Shown here: one piece after another, positions 34,433-43,754 of the stretch | Numbering within the stretch: position 1 is the stretch's first letter | Layout of the letters: each line of letters starts with the position of its first letter | Source of the DNA: Burkholderia territorii | GTDB lineage: Bacteria; Pseudomonadota; Gammaproteobacteria; Burkholderiales; Burkholderiaceae | Direction of reading: 5' to 3' | DNA: 64,000 nucleotides | Assembly (NCBI RefSeq): GCF_902833055.1 | Contig: NZ_CADFEJ010000001.1 | Location: 620,001-684,000, forward strand | Translations under genes and position numbers: made by a program | Notes under the pieces: generated by a model | Database searches by the model: none | The model's input: only the letters and a program-made list of their open reading frames with translations | Told to the model about the DNA's origin: nothing

Positions 34433-34735
34433 GTGAAATCGCTCGTCGTTACCGCCACCGCTGCCGTCCTGCTTGCCGCACCGGCCCTGTCGTTCGCTCA
34501 GTCCGCCAAGTCGCCCGTCACGCGCGCGCAGGTGCTGCAGGAGCTCTACGATCTGGAATCGGTCGGCTACAACCCGTCGCTCGGCGATGCCGGCAACTAT
34601 CCGGACGACATCATGGCCGCGCAGGAGCGCCTCGCGGCAAAACGGCTCGCCGAACACAAGGCCGCGCATGCCGCCTATGGCCCGACCGGTGCGGGCGCAA
34701 CCGAATCGGGCGTGGCCGTCAAGCCCGCGCTGTGA
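34433..34735 (+). CDS. DUF4148 small exported protein, GTG start
   Basis: A 100-residue exported protein with signal peptide (VKSLVVTATAAVLLAAPALS, cleavage near SFA-Q). The DUF4148 core follows: VTRAQVLQELYDLESVGYNP and DAGNYPDDIMAAQERLAAK. It is a paralogue of the protein at 9820. GTG at 34433 is preferred because CAGGAG lies 8 nt upstream and gives the normal family N-terminus. An inverted repeat GGTTCGG...CCGAACC lies in its leader (34374-34402), and a 13-bp hairpin follows (34750-34785). Function unknown. Confidence 0.92.
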   Translation: MKSLVVTATAAVLLAAPALSFAQSAKSPVTRAQVLQELYDLESVGYNPSLGDAGNYPDDIMAAQERLAAKRLAEHKAAHAAYGPTGAGATESGVAVKPAL

Positions 34736-34749
34736 ATGCGGGGCGCCAT

Positions 34750-34785
34750 GCCGCGCCCGCACGGCACGTTCGGTGCGGGCGCGGC
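34750..34785. terminator. hairpin after the second DUF4148 gene
   Basis: The arms GCCGCGCCCGCAC (34750-34762) and GTGCGGGCGCGGC (34773-34785) form a perfect 13-bp stem with a 10-nt loop, 15 bp after the stop codon. No T-run follows, so the terminator call is provisional. Confidence 0.5.
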
Positions 34786-34861
34786 GAACCTCGCGCGCAT
34801 CGGTCCGTGACGATCGATGCGGCCGGGCCGCGTGCCATCCGGCACGCGGCCATCCTTTTCG

Positions 34862-34897
34862 CTGTTTGCGGTATTTGCGGTATTCGACGTATTCGCC
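34862..34897. repeat. short tandem repeat, 9-bp unit
   Basis: About four imperfect copies of a 9-mer like GTATTTGCG/GTATTCGCC lie directly after the LysR gene (its stop is at 34899 on the minus strand). The unit is a multiple of three. Its location is non-coding. Confidence 0.5.
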
Positions 34898-34898
34898 G

Positions 34899-35846
34899 TC
34901 AGGCGGCCTGCGGTTCCCGCTCGATCGCGTTCAGCATCTCGACGTCGTGCGCGATCATTCCCGGCACCTGCGCACGCAGCATCTCGACCCAGGTACGCAC
35001 CTTCGCATCGACGTAGCGGCGCGACGGATACAGCGCATACACGTTCATCTTCTGCAGGATGTGATCGGGCAGCACACGCACGAGCGTGCCGTCCTGAAGC
35101 GCATCGATCGCCGCGTACAGCGGCAGCATGCCGATCCCGATGCCGTCGCGAATCGCGAGCGCGAGCGACTCGGCCGTGTTGGTCTGCACGGGCCCCGCGA
35201 CATGGATCTGCTCGACGCCGTCGGCGCCTTCGAGCACCCATTCGTGCGTGGGAAATGCCGGCGTGCAAAGCGTCAGGCACGCATGCGCGCCGAGATCCTG
35301 CGGGCGCGCCGGCGCGCCGTGACGCTTCACATACCCGGGCGACGCACAAAGAATGCTGAACGTCGAGCCGAGCAGATGCGACACGAGTTCCGAATCGGGC
35401 AGCGACGACGCGGTCACGACCGCCATGTCGCTCGTGCCGTCGAACAGGTCGGGCATGCGCTGCGACAGCGACAGTTCGATCGATACGTCCGGATATTGCG
35501 TGTGGTAGCGCGTAAGCGCGGGCATCACGTAGTGATGGCCGACGCTCGCGAAGCTGTGCATGCGCAGGACGCCGGCAGGCCGCTCGTGCGCGCAGCTCGC
35601 CTCTTCCTCGGCGCGATCGACGTCGGCGAGGATCTGGCGACAGCGCCGCAGATAATTTTCACCGGCCGACGTCAGCGCGAGGCGGCGCGTCGAGCGATTC
35701 ATCAGACGGGTGCGCAGGCGCGCCTCGAGTTCCGACACCGCGCGCGACATCGCGCCCGTCGTCGAGTTCAGCGATTGCGCGGCGGCGGTGAAACTGCCCG
35801 TCTCGACGACGCGCGTAAACACCCGCATGTTTTGTAGGGTATCCAT
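34899..35846 (-). CDS. LysR-family regulator next to the FUSC exporter
   Basis: A 315-residue LysR protein. The N-terminal helix-turn-helix is MRVFTRVVETGSFTAAAQSL / NSTTGAMSRAVSELEARLRT. The effector domain follows (about 95-300; MHSFASVGHHYVMPALTRYH, SLALAIRDGIGIGMLPLYAA). It belongs to the CrgA/AaeR-like branch. Divergent from the FUSC-family exporter gene across 179 bp, it probably controls that exporter in response to an aromatic acid or similar compound (inference). Its own start ATG is followed by MDTLQNM, the usual subgroup start. Confidence 0.93.
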   Translation of the reverse strand: MDTLQNMRVFTRVVETGSFTAAAQSLNSTTGAMSRAVSELEARLRTRLMNRSTRRLALTSAGENYLRRCRQILADVDRAEEEASCAHERPAGVLRMHSFASVGHHYVMPALTRYHTQYPDVSIELSLSQRMPDLFDGTSDMAVVTASSLPDSELVSHLLGSTFSILCASPGYVKRHGAPARPQDLGAHACLTLCTPAFPTHEWVLEGADGVEQIHVAGPVQTNTAESLALAIRDGIGIGMLPLYAAIDALQDGTLVRVLPDHILQKMNVYALYPSRRYVDAKVRTWVEMLRAQVPGMIAHDVEMLNAIEREPQAA

Positions 35847-36025
35847 TCCTGTGAGCCACCTGTAGCGGAGCCGCTATTTTCCTCCAGCGCATGCGACAAA
35901 TTGTTACGCGCGCTGCAACTATCGTTTCCCCGCAGCTGCGTTAATGCTGGCGCGCCGCGCTCCTACAATCGGCGCCTCATCAGTCGAACGGACGCGCCGC
36001 GTCACCGCGCGCCCCCTCTTTCTTC

Positions 36026-38209
36026 ATGAAGCCACAACCCGCGATCGAGCAACCGTCCATCGAACCGGCACGGTGGAGAAGCTGGCTCGATCCGCTCGGC
36101 GGCGCCGCGCGCGACTGGGCCGCGAGCGACGGGCTGATCTGGCTCCATCTCGCCAAGACCGTGCTCGCCGCGCTGCTCGCGATGGGCATCGCGATGCGGC
36201 TGGAGATGTCGCAGCCGCGCACGGCGATGACGACCGTGTTCGTGCTGATGCAGCCGCTGTCGGGGATGGTGTTCGCGAAGAGCTTCTACCGGGTGCTCGG
36301 CACCGCGGCCGGCCTCGTCGCCGCGCTCGCGCTCGGCGGGCTGTTCGCGCAGCAGCCGGAGCTGTACATGGCCGGCATGACGCTGTGGGTCGGCGGCTGC
36401 ATCGCGCTTGCGGTCCGCAACCGCCATTTCCGCTGGTACGGGTTCGTGCTCGCCGGCTACACGGCCGCGCTGATCGGCCTGCCCGCGGTGATGACGCCGC
36501 AGACGCTGTTCCAGTCCGCACTCACGCGCGCCGCGGAAGTCGCGCTCGGTATCGCATGCTCCGGCGCGGTCAGCGCGCTGATTCTTCCGCTCAGTTCCGC
36601 GAAGGCGCTGATGCGCTCGCTGGCCGCCCGTCACGTGAAGTTCGCGGCATTCGCGGCCGGCGCGCTGTCGGGCGAGCTCGCACGCGGCGATTTCGAGCGG
36701 CGCTTCGCCGATTTCGTCGACGAGATCGTCGGCTTCGAGGCCAACCGTGCGTTCGCGTCGTTCGAGGATCCGCACATTCGCGCGCGCAGCCGCCGGCTCG
36801 CGCGCCTGAACAGCGAATTCATGAACGCATGCACGCGCCTGCATGCGCTGCACCAGCTCGTCAAGCGTCTGCGCGCGAACCGGTCCGACGCGGTGCTCGC
36901 CGCGCTCGCGCCGCACATCGACGCGCTCGCGCAGCGGGTGAGCGCGTTGCGCGACGAGCGCCAGCGCGGGATCACGTCGACCACCGGCGCGCTGCTCGAA
37001 CTGCGCCGCTTTCACGGCACGCTGCCGAAGGCCGCGCGCGCATCGCGTCGCGAGATCGAGGATCACGCAGCCGGCGGCCTGCTCGACTTCGATACCGCGA
37101 TCGAGCTGATGTATCGCTTCATCGGCGAGTATCTCGGCTATGCCGACACCAACGCGTCGCTCGACCGCGACGATCACGCGTTCGAACGCTCGGTCACGCA
37201 CTATGCGGTGAAGACCAATGCATTCTTCGTCGGATTCACGTTCCTGCGCACGCTCGTCGCCGTCGGCGCGATGAGCGCGTTCTGGATCGCATCCGAATGG
37301 CCGAGCGGCTCGCTCGCCGTCATCGCGACCGCGATCGCGTGCGCGCTGAGCTCGACGTCGCCTCGCGCACCGAAGTTCGTCGCGCAGATGGGCGTCGGCG
37401 CGGCGTTTGCAACGGCCGTCGGGTACGTGTTCCTGTGCTACGTCTATCCGAACATCGACGGTTTTCCGCTGCTGTGCGCGGCACTCGCGCCGGTGCTCGG
37501 CCTCGGCGCCTTTCTCGCAATGCGTCCGGGCCTGTCGGGCTACGGGATCGGCTTCGCGGTGTTCTTCTGCCTGCTCGCGGGCCCCGACAACGCGATCGCG
37601 TATACGCCCGAGGTGCTGATCAACAACGGCTTCGCCATCGTCGTCGCGATGCTTGCCTGCTCGATCGTGTTCGCCGTGGTGTTTCCGACCCACATGCCGT
37701 GGCTCACGTCGCGCATCGCGCACGACCTGCGCCGCCAGGTCACGCTCGCGTGCGAGGGCACGCGCGACGGGCTCGCCGCACGCTTCCAGTCGAGCACGCA
37801 CGACCTGATGGCGCAGTTGCGCACGCTGCTCGTCAAGCGCACGCGGCAGCATCGCGACGCGCTGCGCTGGATGCTGTCGACGCTCGAAGTCGGCCATGCG
37901 GTGATCGACCTGCGCGACGAGCTGCACGGGTTCTGCGAATCGAAACCGCCGCAGACGCAGCGCTGGACCGCATCGATCGACGCGGTGCTGCACGCGCTGC
38001 CGCGCTTCTTCGACGATCCGACGCCGGCCCACCATGCGCGCACGCTGAAATCGGTGAATCTGGCGATCCGCGCCGCCCAGCACACGCTGCACGCGTGGTA
38101 CGCGGTGCCGGACGAACGCCGCCGCATGCAGCGCATCGTCGGCTGCCTGCACTTCATCCGCAGCGCGCTGCTGGACAAGGATGCACCGTTCAATCGCCAT
38201 CGTCATTGA
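36026..38209 (+). CDS. FUSC-family inner-membrane exporter (AaeB-like)
   Basis: A 727-residue protein with two membrane bundles (about residues 40-190 and 390-560) separated and followed by helical cytoplasmic regions, the layout of FUSC/AaeB exporters. Markers include MTTVFVLMQPLSGMVFAKSF in the first half and SPRAPKFVAQMGVGAAFATA in the second. AaeB-type proteins work with a periplasmic adaptor (HlyD type) to export aromatic carboxylic acids. Such an adaptor, the small DUF1656 protein and an outer-membrane factor are not next to this gene. Control by the divergent LysR protein is likely. No strong ribosome binding site is visible at the ATG. Confidence 0.85.
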   Translation: MKPQPAIEQPSIEPARWRSWLDPLGGAARDWAASDGLIWLHLAKTVLAALLAMGIAMRLEMSQPRTAMTTVFVLMQPLSGMVFAKSFYRVLGTAAGLVAALALGGLFAQQPELYMAGMTLWVGGCIALAVRNRHFRWYGFVLAGYTAALIGLPAVMTPQTLFQSALTRAAEVALGIACSGAVSALILPLSSAKALMRSLAARHVKFAAFAAGALSGELARGDFERRFADFVDEIVGFEANRAFASFEDPHIRARSRRLARLNSEFMNACTRLHALHQLVKRLRANRSDAVLAALAPHIDALAQRVSALRDERQRGITSTTGALLELRRFHGTLPKAARASRREIEDHAAGGLLDFDTAIELMYRFIGEYLGYADTNASLDRDDHAFERSVTHYAVKTNAFFVGFTFLRTLVAVGAMSAFWIASEWPSGSLAVIATAIACALSSTSPRAPKFVAQMGVGAAFATAVGYVFLCYVYPNIDGFPLLCAALAPVLGLGAFLAMRPGLSGYGIGFAVFFCLLAGPDNAIAYTPEVLINNGFAIVVAMLACSIVFAVVFPTHMPWLTSRIAHDLRRQVTLACEGTRDGLAARFQSSTHDLMAQLRTLLVKRTRQHRDALRWMLSTLEVGHAVIDLRDELHGFCESKPPQTQRWTASIDAVLHALPRFFDDPTPAHHARTLKSVNLAIRAAQHTLHAWYAVPDERRRMQRIVGCLHFIRSALLDKDAPFNRHRH

Positions 38210-38329
38210 CCGTCGATGGCGGTCGGCGGCGATCGATGCGCGCGCAACGTCATCCTTGTTCCGTTTGGAAATAAGCTCTGCACCCGCGGTGATTAATTTA
38301 TAAGCAGTGCGAGCCTATAGTTTCCTCAC

Positions 38330-38346
38330 TGCCAGCGAGACTGGCA
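38330..38346 (+). promoter_or_regulatory. leader hairpin upstream of the small exported protein
   Basis: TGCCAG-CGAGA-CTGGCA lies 20 bp before the start codon and 9 nt downstream of a possible -10 (TATAGT, 38316-38321). Confidence 0.35.
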
Positions 38347-38366
38347 CTGACCCAGGAGAAACTCAA

Positions 38367-38579
38367 ATGAAGCCGCTGCACCTCGCCCTCGTTGCCCTGT
38401 CGTTCACCGCCGCTGTCGCGCATGCCCAGACCGCGCCGGCCGACGTCGCGCAGCAACCGGCGAACCGCGCCGAAGCCGTCCAGGCCGCCGGCCGCGTCGA
38501 TCGTGCGCAATCGAAGCAGGAAGACCCGAACGCATGCGTCGGCCCGGTCAGCTTCTGCAACGTCTACTTCGGCAGCTGA
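38367..38579 (+). CDS. small exported protein, 70 residues, unknown family
   Basis: A typical signal peptide (MKPLHLALVALSFTAAVAHA) is cleaved before QTAPADVAQQ. The mature part of 50 residues is polar and ends in PNACVGPVSFCNVYFGS, with two cysteines (57 and 64) that may form a disulfide. AGGAG precedes the ATG. I do not recognise the family. It lies alone, with an inverted repeat (38613-38644) downstream. Confidence 0.82.
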   Translation: MKPLHLALVALSFTAAVAHAQTAPADVAQQPANRAEAVQAAGRVDRAQSKQEDPNACVGPVSFCNVYFGS

Positions 38580-38612
38580 GCATGACGCCGCGTCGCAACG
38601 GCCACGCGCGTC

Positions 38613-38644
38613 GCGCACGCATCGCTCGCATCACGTGCGTGCGC
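38613..38644. terminator. hairpin between convergent genes
   Basis: Arms GCGCACGCA (38613-38621) and TGCGTGCGC (38636-38644), 9 bp, 14-nt loop, located between the small exported protein gene and the P1 peptidase gene. No T-run. Confidence 0.35.
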
Positions 38645-38717
38645 GCACGACGCGCCGGCCGATCGCCGCACCGGCACTGTCCGCCACGCCGCGTCGATTG
38701 AAGCGGCGCATGCGGTG

Positions 38718-39827
38718 TCAGGCGCCGCGCCCCGGCCGCCAGCCCACTTCGCGCAACGCATCCAGCAAACGCGCGTGCCCCAGCCCTTCGACCCGCGCGC
38801 CGCGCGATTCGACGTCGGTCCCCGCGACCAGCGCATTCACGATCGCCTCCTCCACCGCCTCCGCCGCCGCGACGAACAGCGCGGAGATGTGGTCGTTGTT
38901 CACCATCTTCACGGCCGTCGTCGGCGCGCCCTTGCTGCCGTAGTTCGCGGCCGGCAGCCCGTCGTTGCCCGTCGCGAACGCGAGGAAGATGTCGCCGCTC
39001 GAATCCTCGGTCCCGCCGCCGACGCGAGCCAGCCCGACGCTCGCCCGCTGCGCCAGGCGCGTGCACTGATGCGGCAGCAGCGGCGCGTCGGTCGCGATCG
39101 TGACGACGATCGAACCCATCCCGGCCTCGCCCTGTGCGTCGGGTGCGCGAAACGGCGAATGCACGTGCCGCAGCACCTCGCCGACCGGATAGCCGGCCAC
39201 GCGCAGCATCTCGCGCACGCCGTAGTTCGCCTGCACGAGCGCGCCGACGGTCCAGCCGCCCGCGTCGGCCGCGACCACGCGCGACGCGGTGCCGATGCCG
39301 CCCTTGAACTCGTGGCAGATCATCCCGGTGCCGCCGCCCACGCCGCCCTCGGCGACGGGCCCCGACTGCGCGGCGGCCAGCGCGCGCAGCACGTGCGCGG
39401 CGCTCACGTGCTGCCCCCAGATGTCGTTTAGCAGGCCGTCGTAGGTTTCCATCACGACCGGCATGCACCAGTACACGCGGCCGGCCGCCGCTTCGCGTTC
39501 GTTCGCGACCAGCGCGTCGCGCACCGCGCCGACACTGTGCGTGTTCGTGTAGGCGACGGGCGTCGTCAACAGGCCGGCTTCGCGGATCCATTCGAGCCCG
39601 GTCGCGTCGCCGTTGCCGTTCAGCACGTGAACGCCCGCGAAGCACGGCGAATCGTGCGCGGCGCCCGCGCGCGGCTCGATGACGGTGACGCCGGTGCGGA
39701 TCGACGCGTCGCCGTTCTCCACGTTCAGCGTGCAATGTCCGACCCGCACGCCCGGCACGTCCGTGATCGCGTTGAAGCGGCCCGGCGTGCCGAGTCCGAT
39801 GCGGATGCCGAGATCCCTCGTGCGCAT
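38718..39827 (-). CDS. P1/DmpA-family aminopeptidase
   Basis: A 369-residue protein of the peptidase P1 (DmpA) family, self-cleaving N-terminal nucleophile enzymes that release N-terminal residues from peptides. The start RTRDLGIRIGLGTPGRFNAI / TDVPGVRVGHCTL is a family hallmark. The expected autoproteolysis point is between Gly and Ser in AGMGSIVVTIATDAPLLPHQ, leaving Ser as the nucleophile. The nearby NYGSKGAPTT is also conserved. It lies 44 bp downstream of an APC permease gene and is likely cotranscribed, so the pair may take up and process a D-amino acid amide or beta-peptide. The exact substrate is unknown. Confidence 0.93.
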   Translation of the reverse strand: MRTRDLGIRIGLGTPGRFNAITDVPGVRVGHCTLNVENGDASIRTGVTVIEPRAGAAHDSPCFAGVHVLNGNGDATGLEWIREAGLLTTPVAYTNTHSVGAVRDALVANEREAAAGRVYWCMPVVMETYDGLLNDIWGQHVSAAHVLRALAAAQSGPVAEGGVGGGTGMICHEFKGGIGTASRVVAADAGGWTVGALVQANYGVREMLRVAGYPVGEVLRHVHSPFRAPDAQGEAGMGSIVVTIATDAPLLPHQCTRLAQRASVGLARVGGGTEDSSGDIFLAFATGNDGLPAANYGSKGAPTTAVKMVNNDHISALFVAAAEAVEEAIVNALVAGTDVESRGARVEGLGHARLLDALREVGWRPGRGA

Positions 39828-39871
39828 GATGCAATTCCTCCCGTCTTTCAGTGGTTCGGTGTGTCGATGGA

Positions 39872-41278
39872 TCAAAGCGAGCGGAACGCCTCGCTGTGGC
39901 GCGCCCAGACCGCATACATCGCGAGCGCGGCCACCAGCAGCCCGCCGATGATGATCAGGTCGGTCGGCTTGGTCGCGGTCGCCAGTGTCGTGTAAAGCGT
40001 GTAAGTGGCGCCCGCGACCGCGACGAGCGGCGTCACGGGCCACAGGGGCATCCGGTAATGATGCTCGACGTCGCGACGCACGAGGCGGCTCGCCAGCGCG
40101 GCCAGCCCGACGACGAGGTAGATCAGCAGCAGCAGGTCGACCGTGAACGCGGTCAGCTCGTCGAGGCTCGACACGAACACGAGCCCCGACGACGGCACCG
40201 CGAGCGCGAGCGTCGCGAGCCACGGCGACTGGAAGCGCGGATGGATCGTGGAGAACGCGCGGTTGCAGCCGCGCGACCACAGCGCATGCCGGCCGCTGCT
40301 GTACAGCAGGCGTCCCATCGTGATCACGATCGCGATGATCGCGTTGAACACCGACAGGAAGATCCCGCCGCTGACCACGCGCGACACCGTCGGGCTGCTC
40401 AGCGAACGCACGACATAGCCGATCGGGTCCGCGCTCTTCGTCAGCTCCGTCAGCGACGGCGCACCGAGCACGATCGCGGTGAGCGGAATCAGTTCGACGA
40501 CGAGAATCACCAGCAGCGAACAGATCACCGCCTTCGCGACGTTGCGGTTGCCGCCGCGCAGGTCTTCCGCGAGATAGGCGGCGGAGCCGAAGCCGTTGTA
40601 GCAGAAGATCGCCGTGCCGATCGCGGGCACGATCGCCGCGAGCGTGGCCGGCACCAGCGCATTGCCGCTCGCGACGACCGGTGCGATCAGCGCATCGGCG
40701 CCGCGATGCGGCGAGCCGAAGCCGAGCCCCGCGATCAGCATCAGCACGCCGATCTCGACGACGAGAAACGCGCCCGTGATCCACGCGTTGGTCTTGATGT
40801 TCAGCATCCCGAGCAGATAGCTGAGCAGCACGATCGTGAGCGCGACCGACTGGTTGCCGAAGTGCGTGCCGAGCGCGTTGTTCAGATACGGCGCGGCGCC
40901 GCTCGCGAGCACGGCCGGGATGAATACGCTGACGGACAGCACCGTGATGAACGTCAGGTAGCCGGGCAGCGTGCCGAACACGCGCTTGGCCATCACGTAT
41001 TCGCCGCCCGCGCTGCGATGCGCGGCACTGAGCTCCGCGTAGCAAAGCGCGAACGCGAGTGCGAGCACGCCGCCGAGCACGAACGACAGCACCGCGCCGC
41101 TGCCTGCCTGCTGGATCGCGAAGGGCGCGATCACGAAGATCGAGCTTGCGGGCGTCACGCCCGACACGGTGATCATCACCGCGTCGCGCACGCTGAGCGT
41201 CTGCGACAGCGCGCGCGGCGCGTCTTCCGTGGCGGGCGTCGCTTGCAGCGTGCCCGTCGATTCCGACATCATCGCCAT
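39872..41278 (-). CDS. APC-superfamily amino acid/amine transporter
   Basis: A 468-residue membrane permease with about 12 hydrophobic segments. Family segments include VSGVTPASSIFVIAPFAIQQ, GSGAVLSFVLGGVLALAFAL and CYAELSAAHRSAGGEYVMAK, as in APC transporters of amino acids and amines. The ATG at 41278 has AGGAG 6 nt upstream. It is the first gene of an operon with the P1-type aminopeptidase. Divergent from it is a LuxR-type regulator gene (132 bp apart). Substrate not identified. Confidence 0.92.
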   Translation of the reverse strand: MAMMSESTGTLQATPATEDAPRALSQTLSVRDAVMITVSGVTPASSIFVIAPFAIQQAGSGAVLSFVLGGVLALAFALCYAELSAAHRSAGGEYVMAKRVFGTLPGYLTFITVLSVSVFIPAVLASGAAPYLNNALGTHFGNQSVALTIVLLSYLLGMLNIKTNAWITGAFLVVEIGVLMLIAGLGFGSPHRGADALIAPVVASGNALVPATLAAIVPAIGTAIFCYNGFGSAAYLAEDLRGGNRNVAKAVICSLLVILVVELIPLTAIVLGAPSLTELTKSADPIGYVVRSLSSPTVSRVVSGGIFLSVFNAIIAIVITMGRLLYSSGRHALWSRGCNRAFSTIHPRFQSPWLATLALAVPSSGLVFVSSLDELTAFTVDLLLLIYLVVGLAALASRLVRRDVEHHYRMPLWPVTPLVAVAGATYTLYTTLATATKPTDLIIIGGLLVAALAMYAVWARHSEAFRSL

Positions 41279-41410
41279 TTCGTTCTCCTGTTGCTCCTAC
41301 CCTGCTCTTTTTTGAACACCCATACTCGGGCCCGATTGATTGCGTGGCAGTCTAGGAAGCCAAATTCAGGACCGCTATTCCCCCTTCGTGTTACACCCTT
41401 CGGTGGTGGT

Positions 41411-42211
41411 ATGGATCGACTCTTCTCCGAAATCGCGATGCACCAGGCGCTCGGCCGCGCGATCGATCATCTGGGCCAGCCGCGCTTCTGGCGCTTCCTG
41501 GTGCTGCTGCTCAACGAAATGGTGCCGTTCGACAACGCGCTCGCGACCGCGATCGGCTCCGACGGCGTGCCGCTCGTGCTCGACGAATACGACACGGGCG
41601 GCTCCGACAGCGCGTCGCCGGTGCCGCTTTACCTCAATGGGTTATATCTGCTCGACCCGTTCCTGCAGGCCGCGCACGACGGGCTCGCCGACGGCTGCTA
41701 TCGGCTCGAGGAAGTCGCGCCCGACCTGTTCCGGCAGAGCGAGTATTTTCTGAGCTACTTCCGGGACGCGGTCGGCGACGATGAAATCCAGATCCTGCTG
41801 CGCCCGAACCCCGACCTGCTGCTGTCGTTGTCGCTCGGCGCGTCCGCGCGCTTCGAGGTCGAACCGCTCGGCAAGCTGACGGCCGCGATGCCGTGGGTGC
41901 TCGCGACGATCCGGCAGCACTGGCGGCTGGTGGGCGATGCCGCGCGCGCAACGCCGGACGACGATCTCGGCGCGCGCGTCGAGCAGGCGCTCGCGCGCTT
42001 CGGCGCGGGCGTGCTGACCGATCGCGAGATGTCGATCGCAAGAATGGTGCTGCGCGGCAATTCGTCGAAGGCGATCGCGGAACGGCTGGCGATTTCACCG
42101 GAGACGGTGAAGGTGCATCGGCGGCATCTTTACGCGAAGCTCGGGATCTCGTCGCAGCCGGAGCTGTTCTCGCGGTTCATTCAGGCGTTGGGGGAGGATG
42201 CGGCAGGCTGA
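41411..42211 (+). CDS. LuxR-type helix-turn-helix regulator
   Basis: A 266-residue protein. The C-terminal LuxR helix-turn-helix (about 203-258) is LTDREMSIARMVLRGNSSKA / IAERLAISPETVKVHRRHLY. The N-terminal 190 residues are unlike an autoinducer-binding domain or a receiver and are typical of uncharacterised LuxR regulators. Divergent from the permease-peptidase operon, it is the obvious candidate to regulate it. No luxI-like gene lies nearby, so I do not call it a quorum-sensing protein. It converges on the P450 gene with 16 bp between the stops. Confidence 0.9.
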   Translation: MDRLFSEIAMHQALGRAIDHLGQPRFWRFLVLLLNEMVPFDNALATAIGSDGVPLVLDEYDTGGSDSASPVPLYLNGLYLLDPFLQAAHDGLADGCYRLEEVAPDLFRQSEYFLSYFRDAVGDDEIQILLRPNPDLLLSLSLGASARFEVEPLGKLTAAMPWVLATIRQHWRLVGDAARATPDDDLGARVEQALARFGAGVLTDREMSIARMVLRGNSSKAIAERLAISPETVKVHRRHLYAKLGISSQPELFSRFIQALGEDAAG

Positions 42212-42227
42212 GCGCGGCTTCGCCGCG

Positions 42228-43667
42228 TCATGACGCTGCGGCGTTCGCCGCCGGCGACGTCGGCGCGATCGCCAGGTGCAGCGCACGCTCGGGCCGCAGC
42301 GTCACGTTCAGCGACGCGCGCGGCGGCGCCATGCCGGGCGGCACCGACAATGCATGGCGCTGCAGGATCATTGCCGCCGCCACCGTCATCTCCGTCATCG
42401 CCAGATGCTGGCCGAGGCACACGCGCGGCCCCGTGCCGAACGGCAGGTAAGCGCCGCGCGGAATCGCCGGCGCATCGTCGCCGAAGCGCTCGGGCCGGAA
42501 GGTCGCCGGCTCCGGAAACCAGCGCGCGTCGTGATGCATCAGCTGAATCGGCAGCATGAACAACGTTCGCGCCGGAAATTGCCATGCGCCCAGCGCGACC
42601 GGCCGCGATGCGCGACGGCTGATCAGGATCGGCGCGGCCGGATACATGCGCATCGTTTCCTCGAGCGTCTGCGTCAGATAGCGCAAAGCGGCGCGCGTGT
42701 CGGCAGTCGGCGCACGGCCGCCCAGCACGCGCACGACTTCGTCGCGCGCGGCGGCCTGCGCGGCCGGGTGCGCGGCCATGTTCCACGCCCACCAGGTCAG
42801 CGTGGCCGCGACCGTCTCGTGACCGGCCAGGAATGCCGTCATGCACTCGTCGTGCACGGCCTGCAGCGGCCATGTGCGCGGGTCGGCGCGGTGCAGCCGC
42901 AACAGGCGCGACAGCAGGTCGTCCGGCCAGCCGTGCTCCGGCACATCCAGACGCGCATGCAGTTGCCGGTCGATCAATCCGTTCAGCACCGCCAGTGCCC
43001 TCGCCTTGCCGCGCTTCCACGGCATCCAGTCCGGCGCGTTCGCGGGCTGGTAGAACTCGGCGTTCGCCGCCGCGCTGATCGTGCGCACGGCCGCCTCGGC
43101 CACGCGCGCATTCGCGCCGATCGCGTCCGAGAACATCGTTCGCATGATCACGTCCATCGCGAGCGACGTCAGCGCGCTTTCGATCGGCCAGTGCGCGTCG
43201 TGCGCGGGCCACTGCGCGAGCGCGTGGCCGGCCGTCGCGGCGATCGACGGCACGAATGCCTGCACCGGTTTCGGCATGAAATTCGGCTGCATCGCATGGC
43301 GCTTGTCGCGCCATGCGTGACCTTCGGCAATCAGCACGCTATGCCCGTGAACCTGCGAAAACACGCGGATGCCGCGCTCCCAGCGCACCAGCGCATCGTG
43401 CTGCGCGACCAGCAGCTCGCGCACGAGCGCCGGGTCGGTCACGACCACCGCGTGTTCGGGCCACATGCGCAGGTGCACGACGTCGCCATGCGCGCGCTGC
43501 CAGCCCGCGAGCGTGCCGAGCAGGTCGCGCGACATCGCGCGCAGCAGCGGCCACCCCGTCAGGCCGGCGCGCGGCCCCGGCGGCCATGCGCCGGGCGGGT
43601 GAAGCGCGGGCGCCGCACCGGCGGCGTCCGCATGGAACGGGCATCGGGAAGAGGATCGTGTGTTCAT
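42228..43667 (-). CDS. cytochrome P450
   Basis: A 479-residue P450. The I-helix oxygen motif is FLAGHETVAATLTWW, the K-helix ExxR is in LEETMRMYPAAP, and the heme loop is FGTGPRVCLGQH with the cysteine ligand. The length and the class of heme motif fit the longer bacterial CYP102/CYP4-like subgroup rather than the small camphor type. No ferredoxin or reductase gene is adjacent. The start is taken at 43667 (MNTRSSSR), though codons upstream are possible and no clear ribosome binding site is seen. It is divergent from an AraC-type gene over 87 bp. Confidence 0.93.
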   Translation of the reverse strand: MNTRSSSRCPFHADAAGAAPALHPPGAWPPGPRAGLTGWPLLRAMSRDLLGTLAGWQRAHGDVVHLRMWPEHAVVVTDPALVRELLVAQHDALVRWERGIRVFSQVHGHSVLIAEGHAWRDKRHAMQPNFMPKPVQAFVPSIAATAGHALAQWPAHDAHWPIESALTSLAMDVIMRTMFSDAIGANARVAEAAVRTISAAANAEFYQPANAPDWMPWKRGKARALAVLNGLIDRQLHARLDVPEHGWPDDLLSRLLRLHRADPRTWPLQAVHDECMTAFLAGHETVAATLTWWAWNMAAHPAAQAAARDEVVRVLGGRAPTADTRAALRYLTQTLEETMRMYPAAPILISRRASRPVALGAWQFPARTLFMLPIQLMHHDARWFPEPATFRPERFGDDAPAIPRGAYLPFGTGPRVCLGQHLAMTEMTVAAAMILQRHALSVPPGMAPPRASLNVTLRPERALHLAIAPTSPAANAAAS

Positions 43668-43754
43668 GCGCCGGATTGTCCGGATCGACACGCGGCCGGT
43701 CTTGAACGCAAACGACATCGACACGCGTGGCGCCGGTCCCTATACTCCGGCGTC

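Noticed and set aside
36002..38206. A 734-codon minus-strand frame opposite the FUSC exporter
   Set aside because: The composition (Arg, Ala, Glu, Gln) is a shadow of the real gene. The plus-strand frame has clear membrane segments and family motifs.
41411..42211. Quorum-sensing LuxR receptor
   Set aside because: The N-terminal domain does not look like an autoinducer-binding domain, and no LuxI-type gene is in the window.
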